This document shows positions 1 to 13,489 of a stretch of 64,000 bases of DNA, one piece after another; position 1 is the stretch's first letter, and each line of letters opens with the position of its first letter. Made by a program: the position numbers and the translations under genes. The notes beneath the pieces are model-generated. The model searched no databases. It was not told the DNA's origin and worked only from the letters and a program-made list of their open reading frames with translations. The DNA comes from Cornus controversa (Eukaryota; Streptophyta; Magnoliopsida; Cornales; Cornaceae): the NCBI GenBank assembly GCA_026545225.1, contig CM048852.1:13860146-13924145 (forward strand). The letters run 5' to 3'.

Positions 1-3000
1 GTTTATTATTAGTTAGATAGTTAGTTAAATAATTTATTATTTATGCCTCATAGTTTATTATTAGTTATACAGTTTGATAAATAAATTATTTTTTATGCTA
101 CATTCTTTATTATACATTTATTAAATAAACTATTATTTATATTACATAGATTATTATTAGTTACATAGTTTGTTAAATAAATTATTATTTGTTACAGAAT
201 TTATTATTAATTATATATTTGTTAAATAAATGTTTAATAATGCTACAAAATATTAATATTATTTTATTATTTATGGATTCGGGATTCCTGTTCGGCTTTA
301 GCTTAGTTTATTATTTATGGTCATTAGTTTTTAATTCATAATAAATTATTATTCATTCTACATAATTTGTATTTAATAATATTCTATTATTTATGGTGCA
401 TAGGGTATAGGGATTATGGATTTGGGGTTTTTAATTACATAGTTTGTTATGGGTTTTAGGATTCAGGTTTTCGTGTTTGGAGTTTTAGGTTCTAGGTTTC
501 CGATTCGAGGTTTCGGTTCGACTTTAGTTTAGTTTATTATTTATGTTAAATAGTTTTTAATTCATTAAAAAAATTTATTTATGCTAAATAGTTTATTATT
601 AATTATTTAATTTGTTAAATAAATTATTATTTAAGGTAGGTAGTTCATTAATAATTAGATAGTTAAATAATTATTATTTATGCTTCATAGTTCATTATTA
701 GTATGTAATCCGTTAAATAATTTATTATTTATGCTTATCAGATATTAATTTAATAAATTATTATTTATGTTACATACTTTATCATTAGTTACATAGTTTT
801 TTAATTACATAGTTTGTTAAATATGTTATTATTTATGCTATATAGTTTATTATTGTTACATAGTTTTTTAATTACATAGTTTGTTTGGGGTTTGAAAATT
901 TGGGTTTTTGTGTTTCGGGTTCTATGTTTGAGATTATATAATTCGTTTGAGGTTTGGGGATTCGAGTTTTCGTGTTTCAGGTTCCAGTTCGGCTTTAATT
1001 TATTTTATTATTTATGTTAGAAAAAAATTAGTTACTAATAAATTATTATTTATGCTACATAATTTATTATTGATTATATAGTTTGGTAAATAAATTATTA
1101 TTTAAGCTATGTAGTCAATTATTAATTAGATAATTAGTTACGTAATTTATTATTTATGTTTCATAGTTCATTATTAGTTAAATAGTCTGTTAAATAAATT
1201 ATTGTTTATCTTGCATAGTTTATAAAATATCTATTTAATATATTATTATTTATACTGCATAAGGGTTATGGATTGGTGTTTCGTGGTTTAAAATTTAGGG
1301 TTTATTATTAGTTACATAGTCTAATAATTACATAATTTGTTTGTGGTTTAGGAATTTTGGTTTTCGTGTTTCGAGTTCTAGGTTTGTGGTTTAGGATTGA
1401 AAGTTTCAGATCGGCTTTAGTTTAGTTTATTATTTATGTTAAATATTTTTTAATTCATAAGAAATTACTTTATATTGTTTGTTAGTTAGATAGTTAGTTT
1501 AATAATTTATTATTTATGCTTCATAGTTCGTCATTAGTTATTTAGTCTATTAAGTAAATTATTATTTATGCTACATAATTTATTATTAGTTAAATTGTTT
1601 GAGGTTTCGGGGATTAGAGTTTGTGAATTCGGGGTTTAGGGTAAAGGAGTTATGATTTATTATTAGTTAAATAGTCTTTTAATTATATAGTTTGTTTGGC
1701 GTTTGTGGATTCGTGTTTTTGCGTTTTGGGTTTTGGATTCCTGGTTCTGGTTCGACTTTAGTTTCATTTATTATTTATGTTAAAAAGTTTTTAGTTAATA
1801 ATAAATTATTATTTATGATACATAGTTTATTATTATTTATATAGTTTGTTAAAAAAAATTGTTATTTAAGCTACCTAGTCAATTATTAGTTAGATAGTTA
1901 GTTAAGTAATTTAGTATTAAGTGTCATAGTTCATTATTAGTTATATAGTCTGTTAAATAAATTATTGTTTATCATGCGTAATTTATCAGATATTTATTTA
2001 ATATATTATTATTTATACTGCATAAAGGTTATGGATTGGTGTTTCGGGATTTTGAGTTTGGAATTTAGGATTTAAAATTTAGGCTTTATTATTAGTTACA
2101 TAATCTATTAATTACATAGATTGTTTGGGGTTTTGGGATTCTAGGTTTGAAGTTTAAGATACGGGTTCCGATTCGGCTTTAGTTTAATTTATTATTTAAG
2201 TTAAATATTTTTTAATTTATAATAAATTACTTTTTATGATACATATTTATTATTAATTATATTATTTGTTAAATAAATAATTTAAGCTACATGATTCCGT
2301 ATTTGTTAGATAGTTAGTTTAATAATTTATTGTTTATGTGTCATAGTTGATAATTAGTTATTTAGTCTGTTAAATAGTTTATTATTGGTTACAAAGTTTG
2401 TTAAATAAATTATTATTTATTATCAACTACATAGTCTTTTAATTACATTGTTTGTGTTTGGGATTCGGGTTTTTGTGTTTTGGATTTAGTTTTGGTGTTT
2501 TAGATTCGGGGTTCCGGTTCGGCTTTAGTTTAGTTTATTATTTTTGTTAATTAGTTTTTAATTCATAATAAATTATTATTTATGCTACATAATTTGAATT
2601 TAATAATATATTATTATTTATGGTTCATAGGGTTTAGGGATTGGTGTTTCGGGGTTTGGAGTTTGTGGATTCAGGGTTTGGGGTTTAGGAATTATGATTT
2701 ATTATTAGTTAAATAGTATTTTGATTATATAGTTTGTTTGAGATTTGGAGATTCGAGTTTTTTTGTTTCGGGTTTAGGTTTGGGGTTTCAAATTCGGGGT
2801 TCTGGTTCAGCTTTAATTTAGTTTATTATTTATGTTAAAAAGTTTTTAGTTAATAATAAATTATTATTTATGCTACATAGTTTATTATTAATTATATAGT
2901 TTGTTAAATAAATTATTATTTAAGCTACCTAGTCAATTGTTAGTTAGATAGTTTGTTAAGAAATTTATTATTTATCCTTCGTAATTCATTATTAGTTATA

Positions 3001-5188
3001 TAGTCTGTTAAATAAATTATTATTTATGCTACATTTTTTTTCAGATATTTATTTAATATATTATTTATACTGCATAGAGGTTAGGGATTGGGGTTTCTTG
3101 GTTTTGAGTTTGGGGATTCGGACTTTGGGGTTTATAATTTAAGCTTTATTATTAGTTACATAGTTTGTTTGAGGTTTGAGATTTGGTCTTGTTTCAGGTT
3201 CTAGGTTTGTGGTATAGGTTTCGGAGTTTCGGTTCAACTTTAGTTTAGTTTTTTATTTATGTTAAATATTTTTTAATTCATAATAATTACTATTTATGAT
3301 ACATATTTATTATTAATCATATAGTTTGTTCAATAAATTATTATTTAAGTTACATGGTTCCTTATTAGTTACATAGTTTAATAATTTATTATTTATGTTT
3401 AATGATTCATAATTAGTTATTTAGTCTGTTAAATAAGTTATTATTTATGCTACATAGTTTATTATTTGTTACATAGTTTGTTAAATATATTATTATTTAT
3501 TATTAGTTAAATAGCCTTTTAATAAAATAGTTCATTTGTGTTTGGGAATTTGGGTTTTTGTATATTCGGTTTTAGTTTTGGGGTTTCGGATTCGAGGTTA
3601 TGGTTGGGCTTTAGTTTAGTTTATTATATGCTATTTAGTTTTAATTCATAATAAATTATTATTTATGTTACATAATTTGTATTTAATAATATATTATTAT
3701 TTATGGTTCATAGGGTTTAGGAATTGTGGTTTCAGGGTTTGGAGTTTGTGGATTCGAGGTTTGGGGTTTAGGAGTTATGATTTATTATTAGTTAAATAGT
3801 CTTTTAATTATATAGTCTGTTTGGGGTTTGGGGATTAGAGTTTTAGGTCTCGGGTTTAGATTCGGGGTTTTAATTCAGCTTTAGTTTAATTTATTATTTA
3901 TGTTAAAAGTTTTTAGTTAATAATAAATTGTTATCCATGCTGCATAGTTTATCATTAATTATATAGTTTGTTAAATAAATTATTATTTAAGCTACGTAGT
4001 CAATTATTAGTTAGATTGTTAGTTAAGTAATTTATTATTTATGCTTCACAGTTCATTATTATTTATATAGTCTGTTAAATAAATTATTATTTATGCTACA
4101 TAGTTTATCAAATATTTATTTAATATATTATTATTTATACAGCATAACGGTTAGGGATTCGGGTTTCGGGGTTTTGAGTTTTGGGATTTGGGGTTTAGAA
4201 TTTAGGCTTTATTATTAGTTACATAGTTTGTAATTACATAGTTTGTTCGGAATTTGGGGATTTGAATTTTAGTGTTTCGAGTTCTAGGTTTGAAGTTTAG
4301 GATTCGGGGTTCTGGTTCAACTTGAGTTTAGTTTATTATTTATGTTAAATATTTTTTAATTTATAATAAATTTTTATTTATCATACATATTTATTATTAA
4401 TTATATAGTTTGTTAAATAAATTTTTATTTAAGCTACATCGTTCCTTATTAGTTTGACAGTTAGTTTAATAATTTATTATTTATGCTTCATAATTCATAA
4501 TTAGTTATTTAGTCTATTAAATAAGTTATTATTTATGCTGTATAGTTTATTATTAGTTACATAACTTGTTAAATAAATTATTATTTATGATTATTACATA
4601 GTTTTTAATTACTTAGTTTGTTTGGGTTTGGGGATTCGGTTTTCGTGTTTCATGTTTTAGTTTAGGCGTTTCAGATTATAGGTTCCAATTCGACTTTAGT
4701 TTAGTTTATTATTTATTTTAATTAGTTTTTAATTCAAAATAAATTATTATTTATGCTACATAATTTGTATTTAATAATATATTTTTATTTATGGTTTATA
4801 GGGTTTAGGGATTGGTTCTGGGGTTTGGAGTTTCTTGATTCGGGGTTTGGGGTTTAGGAGTTAAGATTTATTATTAGTTAAATATTCTTTTAATTATACA
4901 GTTTGTTTAGGGTTGGGCGATTCGAGTTTTCTTGTGTTGGGTTTTAGGTTTGGGGTTTTGGATTAAGGTTCTGGTTCTACTTTAGGGTTTAGGATTTATT
5001 ATTAATTATATAGTTTGTTTGAAGTTTGGGGATTCGAGTTTTCGTGTTTCAGGTTTTAGGTTTGGGGTTTCGAATTCATGGTTCTCGTTTGTCTTTAGTT
5101 TAGTTTATTATTTATGTTAAAAAGTTTTAGCCCACGAATAAATTATTATTTATACTATATAGTTTATTATTAATTATATAGTTTGTTA
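1..5188 (+). repeat. AT-rich satellite, left (forward) arm
   Basis: A tandem array built from variants of a few words: TTTATTATTAGTTACATAG, GTTTGTTAAATAAATTATT and ATTTATGCTACATAG, alternating with short G-rich islands such as GGGGTTTGGAGTTTGTGG. A landmark containing TACTGCATAA and GGGATTGG recurs near 1255, 2015, 3060 and 4135, so the higher-order unit is about 0.75-1.08 kb. A second landmark close to GGTTCGGCTTTAGTTTAG recurs about every 300-450 bases. The plus strand is poor in C. No coding potential is seen. The array continues past the left edge of the window. Confidence 0.9.
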
Positions 5189-5260
5189 AATAAATAATAA
5201 TTTATTTAATAAGTTACGTAACTAATAATAAACTATATAGCATAAATAATAACTTATTTA
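5100..5260. other. Orientation switch point of the satellite
   Basis: Repeat orientation and GC skew both flip here. The turn lies at about 5188 in the word AAATAAATAATAATTTATTT, which both orientations share. The 5105-5188 stretch also has its closest mirror at about 6880-6965 rather than directly across the turn. The junction is therefore not a simple perfect palindrome centre; about 600 bases (4590-5188) lie between the closest-matching arms. Confidence 0.75.
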
Positions 5261-8200
5261 ACAGATTAAATAATTAATTATGAATTATGAATCATAAATA
5301 ATAAATTATTAAACTAACTGTCAAACTAATAAGGAACCATGTAACTTAAATAATAATTTATTTAACAAACTATATAATTAATAATAAATATGTATGATAA
5401 ATAGTAATTTATTATGAATTAAATAACATAAATAATAAACTAAACTCAAGCCGAACTGGAACCCGAATCTGAAACCTCAAACCTAGAACTCGAAACACTA
5501 AAATCCAAATCCCAAGCAAATTATGTAAAGAACAATAATTTAACAGACTATGTAACTAATAATAAAGCCTAAATACTAAACCCCAAATCCCAAAACTCAA
5601 AACCCCGAAACTCAAATCCCTAACCGTTATGCTGTATAAATAATAATATATTAAATAAATATATGATAAACTATGTAGTATAAATAATAATTTATTTAAC
5701 AGACTATATAAATAATAATGAACTATGAAGCATAAATAATAAATTACTTAACTAACAATCTAACTAATAATTGACTACGTAGCTTAAATAATAATTTATT
5801 TAACAAACTATATAATTAATGATAAACTATGCAGCATAGATGACAATTTATTATTAATTAAAAACTTTTAAATAGAAATAATAAATTAAACTAAAGCCGA
5901 ACCAAAACCCCGAATCTAAACCCGAGACCTAAAACTCGATTTCCCAAATCCCAAACAAACTATATAATTAAAAGACTATTTAACTAATAATAAATCGTAA
6001 CTCCTAAACCCCAAACCTCGAATCCACAAACTCCAAACCCCGAAACCACAATCCCAAAACCCTATAAACCATAAATAATAATATATTATTAAATACAAAT
6101 CATTTAACATAAATAATAATTTATTATGAATTAAAAGTAAATAACATATAATAAACTAAACTAAAGCCGAACTAGAATCTCGAATCCAAAACCCCAAAAC
6201 AAAAACCGGAAATACGAAAACCCAAATCCCCAAACACAAACGAACTATTTTATTAAAAGACTATTTAACTAATAATAAGTAATAATGTATTTAACAAACT
6301 ATGTAACTAATAATAAACTATGTAGCATAAATAATAACTTATTTAACAGACTAAATAACTAATTATGAACCATTAAATATAAATAATAAATTATTAAATT
6401 AACTATCTAACTAATAAGGAACCATGTAACTTAAATAATATTTTTATTAACAAACTATATGATTAATAATAAATATGTATCACAAATAGTAATTTATTAT
6501 GAATTAAAAAAGATGTAATATAAATAAAAAACTAAACTTAAGCCGAACCGGAACCCCGAATCCTACACCTCAAACCTATAATCCGAAACACACAAACCAA
6601 AATCTCCAATCCCCAAACAAACAATGTAATTATCAGACTATGTAACTAATAATAATCTAAAATTCTAAACTCCAAATCCGGAATCCCCAAACTCAAAAAC
6701 CCTGAAATCTCAATCCCTAACCCTTATGCTGTATGAATAGTGATTTGTTACATAAATAACTGATAAACTATGTACCATAAATAATAATTTATTTAACAGA
6801 CTATATAACTAATAATAAACTATAAAGCATAAATAATAAATTACTTAACTAACAATCTAACTAATAATTGACTACGTAGCTTAAATAATAATTTATTTAA
6901 CAAACTATATAATTAATAATAAACTATATAGCATAAATAATAATTTATTCATGTGCTAAAAACTTTTTAACATAAATAATAAACTAAACTAAAGCCAAAC
7001 GAGAACCACGAATTCGAAACCCCAAACCTAAAACCTAAAACACGAAAACTCAAATCCCAAACCCCAAACAAATTATATAATTAAAAGACTATTTAACTAA
7101 TAATAAATCCTAAACCCCAAACCCCGAATCCACAAACTCTAAACCCCGAAACCCAAACTACGTAACTAATAATAAACTATGTTGCATAAATAATAACTAA
7201 TTTAACAGACTAAATAACTAATTATAAACTATGAAGCATAAATAATAAATTATTAAACTATCTTACTAATAAGGAAGCATGTAGCTTAAATAATAATTTA
7301 TTTAACTATATAACTAATAACAAATATTTATCAAAAATAGTAATTTATTATGAATTAAAAAATATTTAACATAAATAATAAACTAAACTAAACTCAAACC
7401 TAAACTCCAAAACCTAAACCACAAACCTAGAACCTGAAACAAGAAAACCCAAATCCCAAATCTCAAACCTCAAACAAACTATGTAATTAACAAACTTTGT
7501 AACTAATAATAAAGCTTAAATTCTAAACCGCAAACTCCGAATCCCCAAACTCAAAACAATGAAACCCTAATCCCTAACCCTTATGCAGTATAAATAATAA
7601 TATATTAAATAAATATCTGAAAAACAATGTAGCATAAATAATAATTTATTTAACAGACTATATAACTAATAATAAACTATGAAGGATAAATAATAAATTA
7701 CTTAACAAACTATCTAACTAATAATTGACTAGGTAGCTTAAATAATAATTTATTTAACAAACTATATAATTAATAATAAACTATGTAGCATAAATAATAA
7801 TTTATTATTAATTAAAAACTTTTTAGCATAAATAATAAACTAAACTAAAGCTGAGCCAGAACCCTGAATCTGAAACCCCAAATCTAAAACCCGAAACAAA
7901 AAAACTCGAATCTCCAAATCTCAAACAAACTATATAATCAAAATATTATTTAACTAATAATAAATCATAATTCCTAAACCCCAAACCCTGAATTCGCAAA
8001 CTCCAAACCCCGAAACACCAATCCCTAAACCCTATGAACCATAAATAATAATGTATTATTAAATACAAATTATGTAGCACAAATAATAATTTATTATGAA
8101 TTAAAAACTAATTAACAAAAATAATAAACTAAACTAAAGCCGAACCGGAACCCCAAATCCAAAACACCAAAACTAAAATCCAAAACACAAAAATCCGAAT

Positions 8201-10716
8201 CCCAAACAATAACAATGTAATTAAAAGACTATGTAGTTGATAATAAACAATAATTTATTTAACAAACTATGTAACCAATAATAAACTATTTAATAGACTA
8301 AATAACTATTTATTAATTATGAAACATAAATAATAAATTATTAAACTAACTATCTAACTATTAAGGAACCATGTAACTTAAATTGTTTATTTAACAAACA
8401 ATATAGTTAATAATAAATATGTATCATAAAAAGTAATTTATTATGAATTAAAAAATATTTAACTTAAATAAGAAACTAAACTAAAGCCGAACCGGAACCC
8501 ATATCTTAAACCTCAAACCTAGAACCCGAAACACAAGAACCCAAATCCCAAAATTAATAAAGCCTAAATTTTAAACTATAATTCCAAACTCAAAATCCCG
8601 AAACACCAATCCCTAACCCTTATGCAGTATAAATAATAATATATTAAATAAATATCTGATAAACTACGCATGATAAACAATAATTTATTTAACAGACTAT
8701 ATAACTAAAAATGAACTATGAAACATAAATAATAAATGACTTAACTAACTATCTAACTAATAATTGATTACGTAGCTTAAATAACAATTTTTCTAACAAA
8801 CTATATAAATAATAATAAACTATGTAGCATAAATAATAATTTATTATTAACTAAAAACTTTTTAACATAAATAATAAACAAAACTAAAGCCGAACCAGAA
8901 CCCCGAATCCACAAACTCTAATCCTCGAAACCCCAAACAATTTAACTAATAATAAACTATGTAGCATAAATAATAACTAATTTAACAGACTAAATAACTA
9001 ATTACGAACTATGAAGCATAAATAATAAATTATCTAACTAACAAACTATATAAAGTAATTTCTTATTAATTAAAAGATATTTAACATAAATAATAAACTA
9101 AACTAAAGTTGAACTAAAACTTTGAATCCTAAACCACAAACCTAGAACCTGAAACACGAAAACTAAAATTCCTAAACCCCAAACAAATTATGTAACTATC
9201 AGACTATGTAACTAATGATAAACCCTAAATTTTAAACCCCAAATAACCAAACTCAAAACCACGAAACAACAATCCATAACCCTTATGTAGTATAAATAAT
9301 AATATATTAAATAAATATCTTATAAACTTTGCAAGATAAACAATAATTTATTTAACAAACTATCTAATTAATAATAAACTATGAAACATAAATAATAAAT
9401 TATGTAACTAACTATCTAATTAATAATTGACTACATAGCTTAAATAATAATTTATTTACCAAACTATATAATTAATAATAAATTATGTAGCATAAATAAT
9501 AATTTATTATTAACTAATTTGTTTCTAACATAAATAATAAAATAAATTAAAGTCGAACGAGAACCCTGAAACACAAAAACTCGAATCCCCAAACCTCAAA
9601 CAAATTATATAACCTCAAACATAGAACTCGAAACACAAAAACCCAAATTTCCAAATCCCAAACAAACTATGTAATTAAAAGGTTATGTAACTAATAATAA
9701 ACTATGTAGCATAAATAATAACATATTTAACAAACTATGTAATTAAAAAACTATGTAAATAATGATAAAGTATGTAACATAAATAATAATTTATTGAATT
9801 AATATCTAATAAACTATGTAGCATAAATAATAAATAATTTAATGGATTACATACTAATAATGAACTATGAAGCATAAATAATAAATTATTTAACTATCTA
9901 ATTATTAATGAACTACCTATCTTAAATAATAATTTATTTAACAAACTATATAATTAATAATAAACTATTTAGCGTAAATAAATTTTTTTAATGAATTAAA
10001 AACTATTTAACATAAATAATAAACTAAACTAAAGTCGAACTGGAACCTCGAATCAAAAACCCTGAACCTAAAACTCCAAACACAAAAACCTGAATCCCAA
10101 AACCCATAACAAACTATGTAATTAAAAACACCAAATCCCCAATCCCTATACCCTATGTACCATAAATAATAATATATTATTAAATACAACATATGTAGAA
10201 TGAATAATAATTTATTATAAATTAAAAACTAATGAACATAAATAATAAACTAAGCTAAAGCTGAATCGGAATCCCGAATCTATAAATCATAAAATAATAT
10301 TAATATTCTGTAGCATTATTAAACATTTATTTAACAAATATATAATTAATAATAAATTTTGTAACAAATAATAATTTATTTAACAAACTATGTAACTAAT
10401 AATAATCTATGTAATATAAATAATAGTTTACTTAATAAATATATAATACAGAATGTAGCATAAACAACAATTTATTCTAACTAATAATAAACTATGAAGC
10501 ATAAATAATAAATTATTTAACTAACTATCTAACTAATAATGAACTATGTAACTTAAATAATAATTTATTTAACGAACTATACAACTAATAAAGAACTATG
10601 TATATTTAAAAAATAATATAATTACTAATAAACTTTGTAGCAAAAATAATTATTTATTATAAATTATAAGCAATGTAACATAAATAATAATTTATTTAAC
10701 TAACTATTAAACCATA
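5189..10716 (-). repeat. AT-rich satellite, right (inverted) arm
   Basis: The same satellite as the left arm but reverse-complemented. Words become CTATGTAGCATAAATAATA and AACCCCAAATCC, and the plus strand is now poor in G. Segments pair with the left arm: 5190-5560 is the reverse complement of about 4210-4580, and 5600-5650 mirrors 4125-4165, including the rare landmark CCTAACCGTTATGCTG. The landmark recurs near 5625, 6715, 7585, 8605 and 9280. Repeat character fades at about 10716, giving the only array end inside the window. Confidence 0.88.
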
Positions 10717-11099
10717 TTAATACAATATACTACACAATAAATTATGCATATAAGTTTTCCCATATTTTAATTTAATATTTATTAAATTTAGAGAGAGCTA
10801 GATCCATATGACTTTTCATATTTAAATTGGAGACCTTTAAATAAGAAAATTTTCAAAAATATCTACTTTCTAGATAAATCAAGTCCAATTTAAATATTAA
10901 GTCAAAATTTATCAAACAAATTACTCTCTCATAATTTAATAATTACCAACTTAAAACATGTTATTTCATGAATCATCATGCATCAACATAACATAATGGC
11001 TATACATTTATAGATACATAAAATATAAGAGATAAATCCATAGATGAAGCCCATCTAACCTATATCTCTAACCAACTAAAAAAATTAATCTCTACGGGA
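10717..11099. other. AT-rich intergenic DNA
   Basis: Non-repetitive AT-rich sequence between the satellite and the LINE. No ORF, RNA gene or repeat is recognised. Confidence 0.6.
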
Positions 11100-11104
11100 T
11101 TCTT

Positions 11105-12872
11105 CACGAGCAATTCTCCTCACGAGATGTGGATGATGCAATGGTTCCTGATCTCAGTCAGTATGTTCAAAACCCTTTAAATGAAGATCAGATTATGTTA
11201 ATGCAGAGGAAAGTGACTGAGGAAGAGTTTAAACAGACCTTTTTCTCTCTTAAAGATGATAAATCCCCAGGGAGTGATGGGTATAATGCTCTATTTTATA
11301 AGAGAACCTGGCATATTGTGGGTAATGAGGTAACTAAGGCTGTTATGTCTTTCTTCCTGTCTGGGAAGTTACTAAAGGAGATTAATTCAACCATTATTAC
11401 TCTTATACCTAAAGTGGAAAATCCTACCTATGTTGCTGAATTCAGAGTTCAGGCCTATTTCAGTGTGTAACACCTTGTATAAGTGTATTGCAAAAATTGT
11501 GGCTAACAGAGTTAGAGTGGTGCTGCCTCAATGTATTAGCATGAATCAAGGTGCTTTTGTGGCTGGCAGGGATATTGTTGATAATATTCTTCTTGCCCAA
11601 GAGTTAATGAGAAATTATCATAGGAATTCTAAGCCTCCTAGAGTTGCTATGAAGATTGATTTGAGGAAAGCATATGATACTGTCTCTTGGGATTTTATCC
11701 AGGCTACATTAGTAGCTTTTAAAGTGCTTGAGGTAGTTATCAAGTGGATTATGGTGTGTATAACTACAGCAAAATTCTCAATTAATATCAATGGTGGGCT
11801 GGAAGGGTATTTTGCTAATGGTAGGGGTCTGAGACAAGGGGATCCTATGTCTCCATACCTATTTGTAATGGTAATGGAGATCCTAACAGGCATGATAAAT
11901 TCTGAAATTGGTTGTGGTGCTTTTGACTACCATTGGAAGTGCCAGAAACAGAAGCTGTCCAGCCTCAGTTTTGTAGATGACCTGTTGTTATTTTCTGCAG
12001 GAAATCTACTTGGAGCTTTGCCAGTCAAATATTTAGGGGTTCCGTTAATCTCCCCAAGGCTTAAGAGTAAAGATTGTGAAGAGGTGATAATGAAGATAAC
12101 CACTAAAATCAAGGCCCGGACTAATAGATTCTTGTCCTTTGCTGGAAGACTTCAGCTGATTAAAGTTGTTTTGTTCTCTGTTTAGGTATATTGGGCCTCA
12201 ATTTATGCTCTTCCGAAAGCTATTTTAAAAGAAATAAATTCTGTTATGAGAAAATTTTTCTGGAAGGGTCCTATGATGCAGGAAGGGGGTAATCATATTG
12301 CATGGGATGAAATTTGCTATCCAAGAGATGAAGGAGGTTTGGGAATAAAAGATGTTAATGTATGGAACTCGACAGCTATGGCTAAACACCCGTGGAAAAT
12401 GTCTCAAATAGAGTCCTATTCACTGTGGGTTAATTGGGTGAAACAGAATTTGCTTAAGAATAGGAACTTTTGGGAAGTGAAAGTACCTAAAGAAGCATCA
12501 TGGACATGGAAGAAGATTCTTAAAACTAGGCAAAAGTTTTGGTCTGCTGTACAACATATCATAGGGGATGGTCAAGATACTTCTTTATGGTTTGATTGGT
12601 GGCTTCCCAGTGGTCCAATCTGTCTGCAGGCAACTAAGAGAATGATTAGAGATTTAGGTTTGCGTAAGGAAGCTAGAGTTTCTGAAGTCATTCATAACAA
12701 TGCTTGGAAATGGCCTTCCACAAATACGCTGGAGTGGATGAACTTTAGACAGAATGTTCGACTTGATTGGGTTCCCCATTGTGATATAAAAGATAAGGTG
12801 ATATGGCAGCCTGCCAAGGGTGATTTTATAATAAGATCTACATGGGATAATGCTGAGGCTGAAAGAAAGTAA
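11105..12872 (+). pseudogene. LINE ORF2 reverse transcriptase (broken)
   Basis: Reverse transcriptase of a plant L1-type LINE, which copies the element's RNA at a nicked chromosomal site. Motifs in order: DDKSPGSDGYNALFYK, EFRPISVCNTLYK, KIDLRKAYDTVSWDF (first catalytic aspartate), GLRQGDPMSPYLF and FVDDLLLF (catalytic DD), then PVKYLGVPLISPR. The reading frame shifts at about 11450. An in-frame TAG lies at 12183-12185 and a second frameshift at about 12865. Between the FVDDLLLF and PVKYLGVPL motifs only a few residues remain where about 80 are usual, so roughly 240 bases were lost near 12000. The first codon of the open stretch at 11129 is GTG, an internal codon rather than a true start. Confidence 0.85.
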
Positions 12873-13395
12873 AGTTCCATGGGATGATATTCTGTGGTTC
12901 CCTCAAGCAATACCAAAACATGTCATGTTTTGGTGGCTGGCAATCAAGGATAAATTGAAAACCAGATATAGGTTAATGGAATGGGGAGTTTTGGTGAAAT
13001 GGAATTGTGTATTTTGTAGCAGCAGATGTGAGGACAGGGACCATCTATTTTTTTATTGTAGTTTTACATCAAGGATTTGGTCTTTCAGCAGGTCTAAATG
13101 TGCACTGCAGTGGCCTTCTTCAGATTGGGGGTCTATCATCCATTGGGCCACTTTCAATTTAAAAGGAAGATCTCTTGTTGCTGTCATTAACAAGCTTGCC
13201 CTTGCAGCAACTGTGCAAGGAATCTGGATGGAACGGAATAATAGAATTTTTTTAAATGAGTTTAAAACTCAGGAAGCTGTGAGATTGTGTAATCTGTTCG
13301 AGTTATGGTCTGCTCTTTGAAGAAGTTGCAAGGTTCTCATATAAACCTTTGGTTGCAAAAGGAGTGGAGGTTACCTAAAACATTATTTGTTGATG
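12850..13395 (+). pseudogene. LINE ORF2 C-terminal zinc-binding domain
   Basis: This is the C-terminal end of ORF2, in a different frame from the reverse transcriptase. It matches the plant zf-RVT type: PWDDILWFPQAIPKHVMFWW is followed by a cysteine/histidine pattern CVFCSSRCEDRDHLFFYC with W at the end of the module. This domain follows reverse transcriptase in plant LINEs and in many solo reverse-transcriptase-like genes. The main open stretch ends at 13318-13320. Similarity to a LINE C-terminus (a WLQKEWRLP-like stretch) continues in another frame to about 13395, suggesting one more frameshift. Confidence 0.8.
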
Positions 13396-13489
13396 TTGTG
13401 CAATGACTTATTCCTGGATGGCAGTTTGCTATACAGTGATCTGTTATGAATTATATGCTGATGATATATTAGGTGCTGTTGTATTTGCT

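Noticed and set aside
10007-10192. Short minus-strand ORF in the satellite
   Set aside because: Composition-driven (Y, F, L, W-rich) and repeated with the satellite; no start context and no similarity.
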